Shown here: in pieces, positions 37,401 to 45,348 of the stretch
Position numbering within the stretch: position 1 is the stretch's first letter
How the letters are laid out: each line of letters starts with the position of its first letter
Source of the DNA: Micromonospora sp. C28SCA-DRY-2
GTDB lineage: Bacteria; Actinomycetota; Actinomycetes; Mycobacteriales; Micromonosporaceae
DNA length: 64,000 nucleotides
Direction of reading: 5' to 3'
Assembly (NCBI RefSeq): GCF_030519475.1
Contig: NZ_JAUMKD010000004.1
Span: 149,501-213,500, forward strand
Notes under the pieces: model-generated
Databases searched by the model: none
What the model was told of the DNA's origin: nothing
Seen by the model: only the letters and a program-made list of their open reading frames with translations
Translations under genes and position numbers: made by a program

Positions 37401-37985
37401 GCCGCCGACCTGCTCACCGACGCGCTGTCGTACGCCCACCGGACGTCGCACCCGCTGCTCACCGGGATGGCCGGCACGCTGCGCGGGTTCGTGGCGCTGG
37501 ACCTGGGCGACGGGCCCGCCGCCGAGCGGGACGCCCGGGCCGTGCTGACCGCCGTCGAGCCGCACAACCCGCAGGCGCCCGCCCAGGTGGGGCCCCGGGT
37601 GCTGCTGGCCATGGCCCGGCTGGCGGCCGGCGACCCGGCCACCGCCGTCGGGCTGCTCGCCCCGGTGGCCACCGCTGCCGCGAACAGCCCGTCGCTGCTC
37701 TTCTCGCGCCGCCAGACGATGGCCCGGTACGCCTCCGCGCTGCTCGCCCACGGCCAGCGGGACCAGGCGCTGGACTGGGCCCGGCGGGCGGTCCTCGCCC
37801 CGGCGGAGGACGTGCGCAGTCAGGTGGTCGCGGCGAGCGTGCTGGCCGAGGCGCTGGCCGCCTGCGGCCGGCCGGTGGAGGCGCTGGCCTGCGCCGAGGA
37901 GGCGGTGCGGCTGGCGTACGCCACGGAGCAGCGCAGCGAGCGGGCCGCCGCCGACGCGCTCCTCGCCCGCCTGGGCCCCGGCTGA
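34398..37985 (+). CDS. Class III adenylate cyclase fused to AAA-type ATPase and TPR region
   Basis: A 1195-aa soluble protein. Residues 1-25 hold a zinc ribbon (CPVC..CHNC; Cys3, 6, 17, 20). Residues 35-190 are a class III cyclase with all key residues: metal ligands Asp44 (FGDLSDF) and Asp88 (TGDGIMAVFG), purine-specifying Lys84 and Asp158, transition-state Asn161 and Arg165 (VNTAARL). A STAND-like ATPase follows (GIGKS near residue 263; VVDDLHDAT near 412), then about 500 residues of helical TPR-like repeats. It should make cAMP under control of the ATPase module; the ligand is unknown. It is translationally coupled to the MBL gene. Confidence 0.93.
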   Translation: MTCPVCGTVAVPGARFCHNCGAALPAAATLPAAERRVVTVLFGDLSDFTSWSEDLDPERVGAVTDRVLAALAGAVKTFGGHVDKLTGDGIMAVFGAPVAHEDDAERAVRAALSMQRAVRRVLDDERGGGAPLGLRVGLNTGDVIAGIQAAIEYTVIGDTVNTAARLADAAAVGAIYAGARTSAATRHVASWRALRPLRLKGKREPVEAYELLGLLDAPGTRSGLGDEAPFVGRETEIGRVAGRLAEVIDRGEPRVLLMTAEAGIGKSRFAAEVERLAAGYDVGAGRYAAHTGARVLSVRCAAFGERRRLAPLADLVRAAVGLPGDAATAVTRPAVEERLRRLGQRLGRTGEPVPIASDQLLALLGYAELPAGGPSEQGEWGATQPPVDADAVPNAVADLLSALAQEAPLVIVVDDLHDATAETIRSLGVTLSRLAGPVLVLLLGRPELVRTAGALTRVADAEVHALPPLRGADAARLLTSYLGGGKLPQADADRLLATAQGNPFYLAELVTLLMERGALTAVADRSAPSPGRWRLVPGSLGSRLLSRDLAAVLAARIDALPAEARSVLRDAAVVGDTVPEGALEALREQRAGLAGRPAAVAAVELERAVEELLQRRMLHRTRTGYAFATPLMREAAYAGVSKAELAERHAALARWASLAPADGSAPPGGFTEPARDDFVAEHVERAAALADAVGLRPDAPARAVVPLGVAALGRAARRSLHLGEPALAVEYADRAAELGRDGVPPADRVVHARALLQVGRPADALAFAEKIAANAGDEAGVRASALLLAGQAHQTMGDQARAESCWHEALQVATAADLPALRASAMRRLGMADFIAGRLGQASSRLAASYQVSRAVGDRRGQAWSLQNLAWVTTTRGDFAGADAVLGRAARLFAELKDPYGRAWLRGTTAFARLLAGRLREADRLARVFLPFGERVGEAWAVGTLRAVEAFATAELGELADADREARRAYREFAAASDDWGRGFALVVRGVVARGLGEPEHAADLLTDALSYAHRTSHPLLTGMAGTLRGFVALDLGDGPAAERDARAVLTAVEPHNPQAPAQVGPRVLLAMARLAAGDPATAVGLLAPVATAAANSPSLLFSRRQTMARYASALLAHGQRDQALDWARRAVLAPAEDVRSQVVAASVLAEALAACGRPVEALACAEEAVRLAYATEQRSERAAADALLARLGPG

Positions 37986-38183
37986 CCGGTCGCCGGCGCA
38001 CCGGCCGCCGGGCGGGCCGGGTCGGGCGGTGCGGCGCGCCGGGTTCGACACGCCGCGAAGGCGGGCCGGTGGGATGCGGGATTGTGGCGGTTCTGCCGAT
38101 GTGCCCGGCGGGGCCGGCCGCTAGCCTGTCAGGTCCGTGCGGCGTCCACAGTGGCGGCCGTACCTGCCTTGGGGAGGGCCGTC

Positions 38184-38642
38184 ATGAGGCTGCCGCGTTC
38201 GGTTGCCGGCTGGACGATCGCGGTCTTCGGCGTGCTGGCGCTGCTCATGGGCGCGGTCGGGCTGCTCTGGCCGGAGGCGCTGCTGCGGATGCTCGGGTTC
38301 GAGGTGCCGGCGCAGCGGGCGGCCGGCGACCACACCGGCACCTTCCTGATGGCCTCGTCGATGGCCTCGTTCAACATGGGGGTCTACTACCTGCTCGCCA
38401 CGGCCACCGAGTGGCGCGCGTTCTACCGGTTCACGGTGGTCTTCCGGCTGGTCACCTTCACCGTCTTCAGCATCGCCGTGCTGGCCGACATCGCCCCGGC
38501 GCGGTTCTTCGGGGTGGCCGCCTGGGAGGGCGCGGGGGCGGTGGCGACCGCCGTCGGGCTCTGGTGGGACGCCCGCCGGTCGGGCTCCGCCGAGCCGTCC
38601 GCGCCGGCCGAGGCCACGCCCGCCCCGGACACGGTGCACTGA
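38184..38642 (+). CDS. Four-helix membrane protein
   Basis: A 152-aa protein with four hydrophobic segments at about residues 8-30, 50-70, 80-105 and 108-130, and a disordered Pro/Ala-rich tail. The opening AGWTIAVFGVLALLMGAVGLLWPEALLRMLGF resembles the DUF4345/patatin-neighbour type of small actinobacterial membrane protein; no function is known. GGGGAGGG precedes ATG 38184, and TAGCCT at 38122-38127 is a likely -10 box. The kinase gene begins 31 bases further, from its own promoter. Confidence 0.72.
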   Translation: MRLPRSVAGWTIAVFGVLALLMGAVGLLWPEALLRMLGFEVPAQRAAGDHTGTFLMASSMASFNMGVYYLLATATEWRAFYRFTVVFRLVTFTVFSIAVLADIAPARFFGVAAWEGAGAVATAVGLWWDARRSGSAEPSAPAEATPAPDTVH

Positions 38643-38660
38643 GCGCCCCGCCCGGTTGGG

Positions 38661-38666
38661 TATTTT
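38661..38666 (+). promoter_or_regulatory. Candidate leaderless -10 box (Ser/Thr kinase)
   Basis: TATTTT, the most A+T-rich hexamer nearby, ends seven bases before GTG 38674. It decides the start against the longer TTG 38656, which would begin upstream of the box. Confidence 0.6.
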
Positions 38667-38673
38667 CGAGACC

Positions 38674-40191
38674 GTGACCGACACCCCGCCCGGCGCCCTG
38701 CCGACGCCCATCGTGCCCGGTCTGACCGATTTGCGGGTCTTTGCCAGGGGTGGCTACGCGACCGTCTACCGGGCCACCCAGATCTCGGTCGGTCGCGAGG
38801 TGGCGGTCAAGGTGGAGAACCGCACGCTGGACAGCGAGCGGGACCAGGCCCGGTTCCTGCGCGAGGCGCGCGCCGCCGGCCGGATGTCGTCGCACCCGCA
38901 CGTGGTCGACCTCTTCGACGTCGGGGTCACCGTCGACCAGCACCCCTATTTGATCATGGAGCTCTGCGACGGGTCGTACGCCGAACGGATGCGCACCTCG
39001 CCGCTCGGCCCGGTGGAGGCCCGCGACCTCGGGGTCAAGATCGCAGACGCGATCGCCCACTCGCACGCGGCGGGCGTGCTGCACCGCGACGTGAAGCCGG
39101 CGAACATCCTCTACTCGCACTTCAACTCGGCGGTGCTGGCCGACTTCGGGCTGGCCGTACTGGGTGAGATGCGGGACGCCTCGGTCGCCCTGGAAGTGCT
39201 CACCCCGGCGTACGCGCCACCGGAGATGTTCAACCACAGCCCGCCGTCCCCGGCGGTCGACGTCTACGCCCTCTGCGCCACCCTCTACGCGGTGATGCAC
39301 GGCCGGCCGCCCCGCTGGCAGTCCGAGCGGAACCCGAGCCTGGTCACCGTGCTGGAGATGTTCCACCAGCCGATCCCCGGCCTGCCGGGCGTGCCCGACG
39401 AGCTGGTCGAGGTGCTCCGCGCCGGGATGGCCAACGACCCGGCCGACCGGCCCTCCGCGGCCGAACTGCGCGGCCTGCTCGCCAGCCTGCCGCTGGAGGG
39501 CGCCGGTGCCCCGCCCGGCGGCGCGCCCGCCGCCGGCGCCCCGCTGGCCGGCGGCCCCACCCCGACCGGGCAGCACCCGGCCGGCCGGTTCAGCCGGCCC
39601 GCTCCCCGCGGGCCGGTCGACGATGCCCACCCCACCGTGCCCACCACCACCGGCCGGCGCTGGCGGCGGCGCTGGTTCCTCGGCGGCGCCGGGGTGCTCG
39701 CCCTGGCCGGCTCGGCCACCGCCGGGGCCTGGGTGGCCGGCGGCGCGCCCGCGCCGACCCCGTCCGCGACGGTGGAGACGGTGGCGGCCACCCCCGCCGT
39801 GCTGCCCGGGTGCGCCGACGGCGCGGCCGAGTTGCCCGACGGCGCGCGCTGCGGCGCCGAACTGGAGTGCTTCGGCCCGGTGCAGGTACGCGGCAAGCGC
39901 GCCGCGGCCGACCGGGTGCCCTGCGACGGCCAGCACACCTGGGAGAGCTACGCCGAGGGCGACCTGCCGGCCACCCTGCTCGGCGCCGGGTACGCCGAGA
40001 TCAGCGCGGACCCGGCGGTCCGCCGGGTGTGCAACGAGACCACCTTCCGGCTCACCAGCGGGATCGCCCAGCCGGCCGGGTGGAACCTGGAGGTGCTGCC
40101 GCCGGCCGGGACCGACGCCGACCGCACCTACCGCTGCCTGGCCGGGCGAGGGCTGGACGCGCTCGCCTCGCCCACCCTCACCGGTCGCTGA
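38674..40191 (+). CDS. Membrane Ser/Thr protein kinase with Cys-rich outer domain
   Basis: A 505-aa receptor-like kinase. The catalytic domain (residues 15-275) is complete: glycine loop RGGYATVY, Lys46 in VAVKVE, HRDVKPANIL (Asp139), DFG at 157-159 and the YAPPEM segment. A Pro/Gly-rich linker leads to one membrane helix (about residues 335-355). The outer 150 residues contain six Cys (GCADG, RCGAE, ECFGP, PCDGQ, VCNET, YRCLA), suggesting three disulfides; no PASTA repeat is present. It probably senses an extracellular cue. The 3' end overlaps the convergent gene by 14 bases. Confidence 0.93.
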   Translation: MTDTPPGALPTPIVPGLTDLRVFARGGYATVYRATQISVGREVAVKVENRTLDSERDQARFLREARAAGRMSSHPHVVDLFDVGVTVDQHPYLIMELCDGSYAERMRTSPLGPVEARDLGVKIADAIAHSHAAGVLHRDVKPANILYSHFNSAVLADFGLAVLGEMRDASVALEVLTPAYAPPEMFNHSPPSPAVDVYALCATLYAVMHGRPPRWQSERNPSLVTVLEMFHQPIPGLPGVPDELVEVLRAGMANDPADRPSAAELRGLLASLPLEGAGAPPGGAPAAGAPLAGGPTPTGQHPAGRFSRPAPRGPVDDAHPTVPTTTGRRWRRRWFLGGAGVLALAGSATAGAWVAGGAPAPTPSATVETVAATPAVLPGCADGAAELPDGARCGAELECFGPVQVRGKRAAADRVPCDGQHTWESYAEGDLPATLLGAGYAEISADPAVRRVCNETTFRLTSGIAQPAGWNLEVLPPAGTDADRTYRCLAGRGLDALASPTLTGR

Positions 40192-40507
40192 ACCGGTCCC
40201 GGTGCCGCTCCCGCATCGCCCGCACCGCGTCGAGGTTGTCCAGCGTCTCCAGGGTGTCGGCGTCGATGCCGTACAGCCCGTCCGCCGGCTGCCCCGCCGC
40301 CGTCGTGGCGTCGGACTCGGCGTCGTCGCGCTGCCGGACGGCGGTCAGCGACACGCCCGCGACGGTGGCGGACAGGACGCAGAGCAGCGCCAGCACCACC
40401 CCGACGAGATCCTGCCGACGCCAGAGGACCAGCGTCACCAGCAGCGCGACGGCGACCGTCGCGGCGACCGCCGCCACCGTCCGCGCGTCCGGGCCGGGCA
40501 CCCTCAT
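40178..40507 (-). CDS. Small two-helix membrane protein
   Basis: A 109-aa protein. Two hydrophobic segments (about residues 9-28 and 34-56) are followed by a charged cytosolic tail with an acidic and Leu-rich part (DADTLETLDNLDAVRAMRER). The family is not recognised. CATGCT ends six bases before ATG 40507, a possible leaderless box. Its last 14 bases overlap the kinase gene tail-to-tail, so strong transcription of either gene would give antisense RNA over the other's end. Confidence 0.65.
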   Translation of the reverse strand: MRVPGPDARTVAAVAATVAVALLVTLVLWRRQDLVGVVLALLCVLSATVAGVSLTAVRQRDDAESDATTAAGQPADGLYGIDADTLETLDNLDAVRAMRERHRDRFSDR

Positions 40508-40648
40508 CCGTCCAGCATGTATCCGCCGGGCCGCCTGTCAACCACCGCCGCCTTCCGCGCCACCCGTCGACCGATGGCGGCACCCGGCCGGCGCGGGAAG
40601 GGCGGCTACCATCCACTGGGGATCTTCCCGTCGACGCTGAGGAGCGCT

Positions 40649-41101
40649 GTGACCCGACTGGGCCGGATCGTCGCGGTACCGCTGGTGGCGGTGGGCCTGC
40701 TGGCCGCCTGTGGTGACGGGTCGACGCCGGCGGTGACGCCCTCGACCGCCAGTGCGCCGGCCGGCACGCCGTCGAACGCCGCGCCGTCGAGTGCCGGGCC
40801 GCTCAGCATCGACCAGGCCATCGCCCGGTTCGTCGCCGAGCGGTACGGCCCGGACGTCCGGTACGTCGGCCGCTGCGCTGTCGTGGAGCCCGGTACGCGT
40901 GGCGTCTGCGCGCTGCCGAAGGCCACCGTGGACGGTGGCGAGGTGTACGGGATCGGCGCGCCGTTCAGCGAGATCGACGCCTTCCTGCTGCTGGACGACA
41001 ACGCCGGCGACTGGCGGGTGGTCGACTCGTACGTCCCGGACTTCCCGTCGGACGGCTCGTCGACCGGGCCGGTGCCCGCCTGGTTCGCCCAGGTCGACTG
41101 A
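40649..41101 (+). CDS. Small secreted lipoprotein
   Basis: A 150-aa protein. The N-terminus RLGRIVAVPLVAVGLLAACG is a lipoprotein signal with lipobox LAAC (Cys20 or 21). A Ser/Thr/Ala-rich linker of about 25 residues follows, then a compact 100-residue domain with two Cys (GRCAVVEPG, GVCALPKA) likely to form a disulfide. I see no catalytic motif. GAGGAG lies before GTG 40649, and TACCAT at 40607-40612 is a likely -10 box. Confidence 0.75.
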   Translation: MTRLGRIVAVPLVAVGLLAACGDGSTPAVTPSTASAPAGTPSNAAPSSAGPLSIDQAIARFVAERYGPDVRYVGRCAVVEPGTRGVCALPKATVDGGEVYGIGAPFSEIDAFLLLDDNAGDWRVVDSYVPDFPSDGSSTGPVPAWFAQVD

Positions 41102-41349
41102 CCGGCTCCGGCCGCACCGGTGTTCGGCTGAGGCGACGCGACGCGCGAGGCCCCCGAGCCGGGCTGGCGCGGCGCGACCCGTCGAGGGCGGGTAACAACA
41201 GCGTCGATCGCGAAGAATTCGTTACCCCGATTCCGGTGATGTCGGCTTTGTCCGTGTTTCGTGGGGCGCACTTCATAGCCAGACGTCTCTAGAGTGGCGG
41301 GGGTCGAGCCCGGCTCGACCTGTCCCGTCGTCCACCGGAAGGCGTCCAC

Positions 41350-43146
41350 ATGCCACGACGAACCCGGTCTCTGGCCGCAGCAGGAATCGCCGGCGTTCTC
41401 CTCGCCGGCTCGGCGGTCACCCCGGCCGCCGCCGCACCCTCCCCCAGTGGCTGGGGGCGTCCGGTCGTCACCGACCGGACCAGTCCCGCCGAGGCGCGCC
41501 GGGTCGACCGCGTGCCCACGCCCGACCTGGACTGGTACGCCTGCTACGACTACGCCGAGTGCGCCACCGTCCGGCTGCCGCTGGACTACGACCGGCCGAA
41601 CGGCGCCACCACCGAGGTCGCCCTGCTCCGGGTGAAGGCGCGCGACCAGCAGAACCGGATCGGCAGCCTGTTCCTCAACCCGGGCGGCCCCGGCGGCTCC
41701 GGCACCGACATCGCGCTCGCCGCGCCGTACTTCCTCAGCGACTCGCTGCTGGACCGGTTCGACGTGGTCGGCGTCGACCCGCGCGGCGTGGCCGCCAGCG
41801 AGCAGGTGCGCTGCTTCCCGTCGGTCAAGGACCAGACCCGGGCGTACGCCGGGCTGAACGTCGCCTTCCCGTGGACGAGGGCCGAGGAGCAGGCGTACGT
41901 CGCCTCCTCGGAGGCGGTGGGCCGGGGCTGCTCCACCACCGGCCGGCCGCTGAGCGGGGCGATGTCCACCGCCGAGGTCGCCCGCGACATGGACGTGCTC
42001 CGCCGCGCCGTCGGCGACCGCAAGCTCACCTTCCTGGGCTTCAGCTACGGCAGCGCACTCGGGCAGTACTACGCCAACATGTTCCCCGACCGGTTCCGGG
42101 CGCTGGTGATCGACGGGGTGCTCGACCCGCAGGCGTGGGTCGGTCGGGGCAAGGCGCGCGGGGAGGTCCAGGAGGACCGGCTGCGCAGCGCGCAGGGCGC
42201 GTACCGGGCGCTGCGCGAGATCATGACCCGGTGCGACGCGGCCGGCGCGGACGCCTGCCCGCTGGCCGCCGGTGACCCGATGGCCTCGTTCGAGCTGGTG
42301 GCCCAGCGGCTGCGGGCGAAGCCGCTGGTGATCGAGGACCCCGACCTCGGCTCGGTCACGGTCAGCTACGCCGACTTCGTCGGTGCCACCCTCGGCGCGC
42401 TGTACGACCCGGCCGGCTACGCGCAGGTGGTCGGCCTCACCGCGGAACTGCTGGTGCTCACCGACCCGCAGGCCGTCACGGCCGCCCGGGAGCGGGCCCG
42501 CGCCGCGGTGCTGCGGCTCGCCGCCCAGGCCCGCCAGCAGCGCGCGTTCGACTTCCCGTACGACAACAGCTTGGAGACCTTCCTCGGGGTGGACTGCACC
42601 GACGGGTACCACCCGGCGGACGCCGACTCGTGGCCGGCCCGGGCGGCCCGGGCCGACCGGCGCGACCCGTACTTCGGTCGGCTCTGGGCCTGGGCCACCT
42701 CGCCCTGCGCCCGGGACACCTGGACGGTGCGCGACGAGGACGCCTACACCGGGCCGTTCGACCGGCGCACCGGCGCTCCGGTGCTGGTGGTCGGCAACTA
42801 CTGGGACCCGGCGACCAACTACCGGGGCGCGGTCAGCTCGGCGAGGCTGCTGCCGAACAGTCGCCTGCTGAGCAGCGACAGCTGGGGCCACACCGCGTAC
42901 GGGACGTCGGCCTGCGCCACCGGGGCGATCGACGCGTACCTGATCTCCGGGGCGTTGCCGGCCCGGGGCACGGTCTGCACGGGTGACGTGCAGCCGTTCG
43001 CCGACCCGGCGCCCCCGGCCACCGACCGGGCGGAGCGCACCAAGAGCGCGCTGGCCGGGCAGGTCGCGCCGCGCCGCGGCGAGCCCAAGCGGCTCCCGCC
43101 GGTGGTCCCGCCGCTGCCGGCGGTCGGCACGCTGACCGCCCGCTGA
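41350..43146 (+). CDS. Secreted alpha/beta-hydrolase, tripeptidyl aminopeptidase (SlpD/TAP) type
   Basis: A 598-aa exported protein with a Sec signal peptide (residues 1-29, cut near TPAAAA). The hydrolase core shows FLNPGGPGGSG (oxyanion region), VGVDPRGVAASE, the nucleophile elbow GFSYGSALG, and a C-terminal region with WDPATNY and the His in SWGHTAYG. This is the plan of Streptomyces tripeptidyl aminopeptidases and SlpD/SlpE proteases, which clip short peptides from protein N-termini outside the cell. Disulfides are likely (CYDYAEC). TAGAGT at 41290-41295 is a likely -10 box. Confidence 0.9.
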   Translation: MPRRTRSLAAAGIAGVLLAGSAVTPAAAAPSPSGWGRPVVTDRTSPAEARRVDRVPTPDLDWYACYDYAECATVRLPLDYDRPNGATTEVALLRVKARDQQNRIGSLFLNPGGPGGSGTDIALAAPYFLSDSLLDRFDVVGVDPRGVAASEQVRCFPSVKDQTRAYAGLNVAFPWTRAEEQAYVASSEAVGRGCSTTGRPLSGAMSTAEVARDMDVLRRAVGDRKLTFLGFSYGSALGQYYANMFPDRFRALVIDGVLDPQAWVGRGKARGEVQEDRLRSAQGAYRALREIMTRCDAAGADACPLAAGDPMASFELVAQRLRAKPLVIEDPDLGSVTVSYADFVGATLGALYDPAGYAQVVGLTAELLVLTDPQAVTAARERARAAVLRLAAQARQQRAFDFPYDNSLETFLGVDCTDGYHPADADSWPARAARADRRDPYFGRLWAWATSPCARDTWTVRDEDAYTGPFDRRTGAPVLVVGNYWDPATNYRGAVSSARLLPNSRLLSSDSWGHTAYGTSACATGAIDAYLISGALPARGTVCTGDVQPFADPAPPATDRAERTKSALAGQVAPRRGEPKRLPPVVPPLPAVGTLTAR

Positions 43147-43229
43147 GACCCGGGGGCGTTGTCTGTCGACCGTGGACCGCTGTCGCTACGCTCGGTGTCC
43201 CGCCCGCTCCGTTCCGCAGCGAGGTTCCG

Positions 43230-44171
43230 ATGAACGCACCGGTCACCGGCTCCCGGGTCCGCTCGATCGCCACCACCCTGGCCGTGGCGCTGACCCTGAC
43301 CCTGGCGGCGGCGGCCGGCTGCGACAGCCGGCAGGAGTCGGACCTGCCCTCGGTGCAGGAGAAGCTGCGCGAGACGCACATCTACGGCCAGGCGAAGCTG
43401 CGGATCGGGGTGGCCACCAACGAGCCGCTGATGGGCGAGCTGCGCAACGGGGTGTACACCGGCTTCGACGTCGAGATCGCCCGCTACATCGCCGCCTCCC
43501 TCGGCTACGAGGGCGACCAGCGGCTGGAGTTCGTCCCGGTCTCCACCGAGGACCGCATCCCGGCCCTCCAGGGCGGCATGGTCGACCTGGTGGTCTCCAC
43601 CTTCTCCATCACCGAGGAGCGCAAGAAGCTGGTCAGCTTCGCCGGGCCGTACTTCGTCACCACCCAGGAGGTGATGGTCCCGCTCCGGCTGAAGGACCGG
43701 ATCCGCACCATCGAGGACCTCCGCGACCCGACGTACAAGGTCTGTACCAGCGGCGGCTCCACCACCGAGGCGGAGTTGGAGAAACACCAGGTCAAGGCAC
43801 TGGTGGTGAAGGACGTGGGGGACTGCGTCACGGGCATCCGGGCCGGCCGGTACGACGCGGTCAGCTCCGACGAGGCCATCCTCGCCGGCTTCCTGGCCCG
43901 GTTCCCGACCGAGTTCGAGATCGTCGACATGCCCTTCGGCACCAGCGAGATGCTCGGCATCGGCGTGCCGATCGGCGACCCGGCGCTGCGCGACCTGGTC
44001 GCGTTCTTCCTGCACAAGAGCTACCAGCAGGGGCGGGACGGGCAGACCAGCCCGTGGCTGACCGCGTACAACCGGACGCTGGGCCCGTGGCTGCGGGCGG
44101 AGAAGCGGCAACCGCAGCCGCTCGACGTACCGAAGCTGGTCGACTTCGACGACAAGGCGCCACGCCGATGA
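43230..44171 (+). CDS. Amino-acid-type solute-binding lipoprotein (SBP family 3)
   Basis: A 313-aa lipoprotein (lipobox AAAGC, Cys31). The mature part is a family-3 periplasmic-binding fold: KLRIGVATNEPLMGELRNG, YTGFDVEIARYIAASLG, DLVVSTFSITEERKKLVSFA and the GGSTTEAELEKH hinge strand, all typical of glutamate, glutamine or aspartate binders. No permease or ATPase gene is adjacent. Instead its stop overlaps the start of a membrane protein (ATGA), so the pair may sense rather than import. TACGCT at 43188-43193 is a likely -10 box. Confidence 0.9.
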   Translation: MNAPVTGSRVRSIATTLAVALTLTLAAAAGCDSRQESDLPSVQEKLRETHIYGQAKLRIGVATNEPLMGELRNGVYTGFDVEIARYIAASLGYEGDQRLEFVPVSTEDRIPALQGGMVDLVVSTFSITEERKKLVSFAGPYFVTTQEVMVPLRLKDRIRTIEDLRDPTYKVCTSGGSTTEAELEKHQVKALVVKDVGDCVTGIRAGRYDAVSSDEAILAGFLARFPTEFEIVDMPFGTSEMLGIGVPIGDPALRDLVAFFLHKSYQQGRDGQTSPWLTAYNRTLGPWLRAEKRQPQPLDVPKLVDFDDKAPRR

Positions 44172-45298
44172 GCGCGGCGCCGGCCACCGCCACCGGCGGC
44201 CCGGACGCCGGCGGCCCGGTCCCCACCCCGCGCGATCCCACCCCGTCCGGCGCGCCACCGGACGCCACCCCGCCGGGCCGCCCTGCCAAGGAACCCGCCC
44301 GGCCCGATCCCGCCGGCTCCGACCAGGCCGAGCGGCGCGCCCGGGCCAGCCAGTCGTTCTGGACGGCGGTGGTCGGCGTGCCGGCGGTCTTCTCCGTGCT
44401 CCGGCTCGGGGTGGAGGCCGGCGGCGAGTTGCAGACGACCCTGCTGCTGGTGGCGAACGTCGGACCGGTGAACCTGCTGGCCGGGTTCCTCACCACCGCG
44501 GCCCGGCTGCTCACCACCGCCCTGGTCGCCGTCTTCGCCCTGGGCGCGGTGCTGGGGGCCAGCGTGGACCGGTTGCCGCCGGGCCGCCGGCGCCGCCCGC
44601 TCTTCGCCCGCTGGTCGGAGATCACCCCGGCCTGGTTCGTCGCGGCGAGCTTCCTGCTCGCCCTGGTCACCTGGCCGCTGCTCTACCTGCCGCTGCTGGT
44701 GCCCGCGGCGGCCGCCGCCTTCCAGTTCACCCCCGAACGGCTGCACGAGCGGCCCGGCCCGCGCGTGCTGATCGTCGCGGCCCTGTTCGGCGGCTACCTG
44801 TGGCTGCTGCTGCCGACCCTGCGGGACGCCTGGAGTCAGGGCGAACCGCTGCCGGTGCTGCTGCTCGTCGTACCGCCGCTGCTCGCGCTCGCCATCGCGG
44901 GGCCGCTGCCCGGGGCGGTGATCCGGCCGCTCGCCTCGGTCACCCAGGCCGCCGTGCTGGCCATGCTGGTCTGGGCGGCGCTGCCGGTGATCAGCACGCC
45001 GGTGCTCCCGCTCACCGTGACCACCGTCGGCAGCGGGTCCGGCGCCACCGAGGACGTGCGCGGGCACGTGGTGACCACCGACGACGTGAACATGGTGATC
45101 CTCCAGGAGCAGGGCGGCGTCCGGTACGTGCCGGTCGACCAGGTACGCGGCCAGGTGCTCTGCCCGAGCGAGGAGGAACTGCCCCGGCACCGGCTGCGGA
45201 TCCACGACTTCCACGTGGAGGACTCGCTGCTGGAGGGGCTGGGCCGGCGGGTCCGTCCGGTGCACCGGATCGACGCCGCCTGCCGAGCGGTGGGCTGA
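44168..45298 (+). CDS. Multi-pass membrane protein coupled to the solute-binding lipoprotein
   Basis: A 376-aa protein. The first 65 residues are a Pro/Gly-rich cytosolic region. Six or so hydrophobic segments lie between about residues 70 and 285. The last 90 residues form a soluble domain (VRGHVVTTDDVNMVILQEQG, RYVPVDQVRGQVLCPSEE) with two Cys. It does not look like an ABC permease: there is no EAA loop. No enzyme motif is visible. Coupled translation with the upstream binding protein suggests a shared task, perhaps as its signalling partner. It converges with the acyl-CoA dehydrogenase gene. Confidence 0.75.
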   Translation: MSAAPATATGGPDAGGPVPTPRDPTPSGAPPDATPPGRPAKEPARPDPAGSDQAERRARASQSFWTAVVGVPAVFSVLRLGVEAGGELQTTLLLVANVGPVNLLAGFLTTAARLLTTALVAVFALGAVLGASVDRLPPGRRRRPLFARWSEITPAWFVAASFLLALVTWPLLYLPLLVPAAAAAFQFTPERLHERPGPRVLIVAALFGGYLWLLLPTLRDAWSQGEPLPVLLLVVPPLLALAIAGPLPGAVIRPLASVTQAAVLAMLVWAALPVISTPVLPLTVTTVGSGSGATEDVRGHVVTTDDVNMVILQEQGGVRYVPVDQVRGQVLCPSEEELPRHRLRIHDFHVEDSLLEGLGRRVRPVHRIDAACRAVG

Positions 45299-45348
45299 GC
45301 GCCGGCCTCACCTCGCCGGCCTCACCTCGCCGGCGCCCGGCCGGCCGC

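Noticed and set aside
34278-38051. A very long open frame of more than 1250 codons on the minus strand, opposite the cyclase gene
   Set aside because: It mirrors the codon phase of the plus-strand gene, is rich in Arg/Gly/Pro/Gln without any domain, and is a usual effect of very high G+C content. Similar antisense frames opposite leuA, ask, the PBP gene and the carboxylase genes were dropped for the same reason.
43230-45298. Assignment as the GlnH-GlnX pair of mycobacteria
   Set aside because: The membrane protein does not resemble GlnX in length or layout as I recall it, and no pknG-like gene is adjacent; only the concept is similar.
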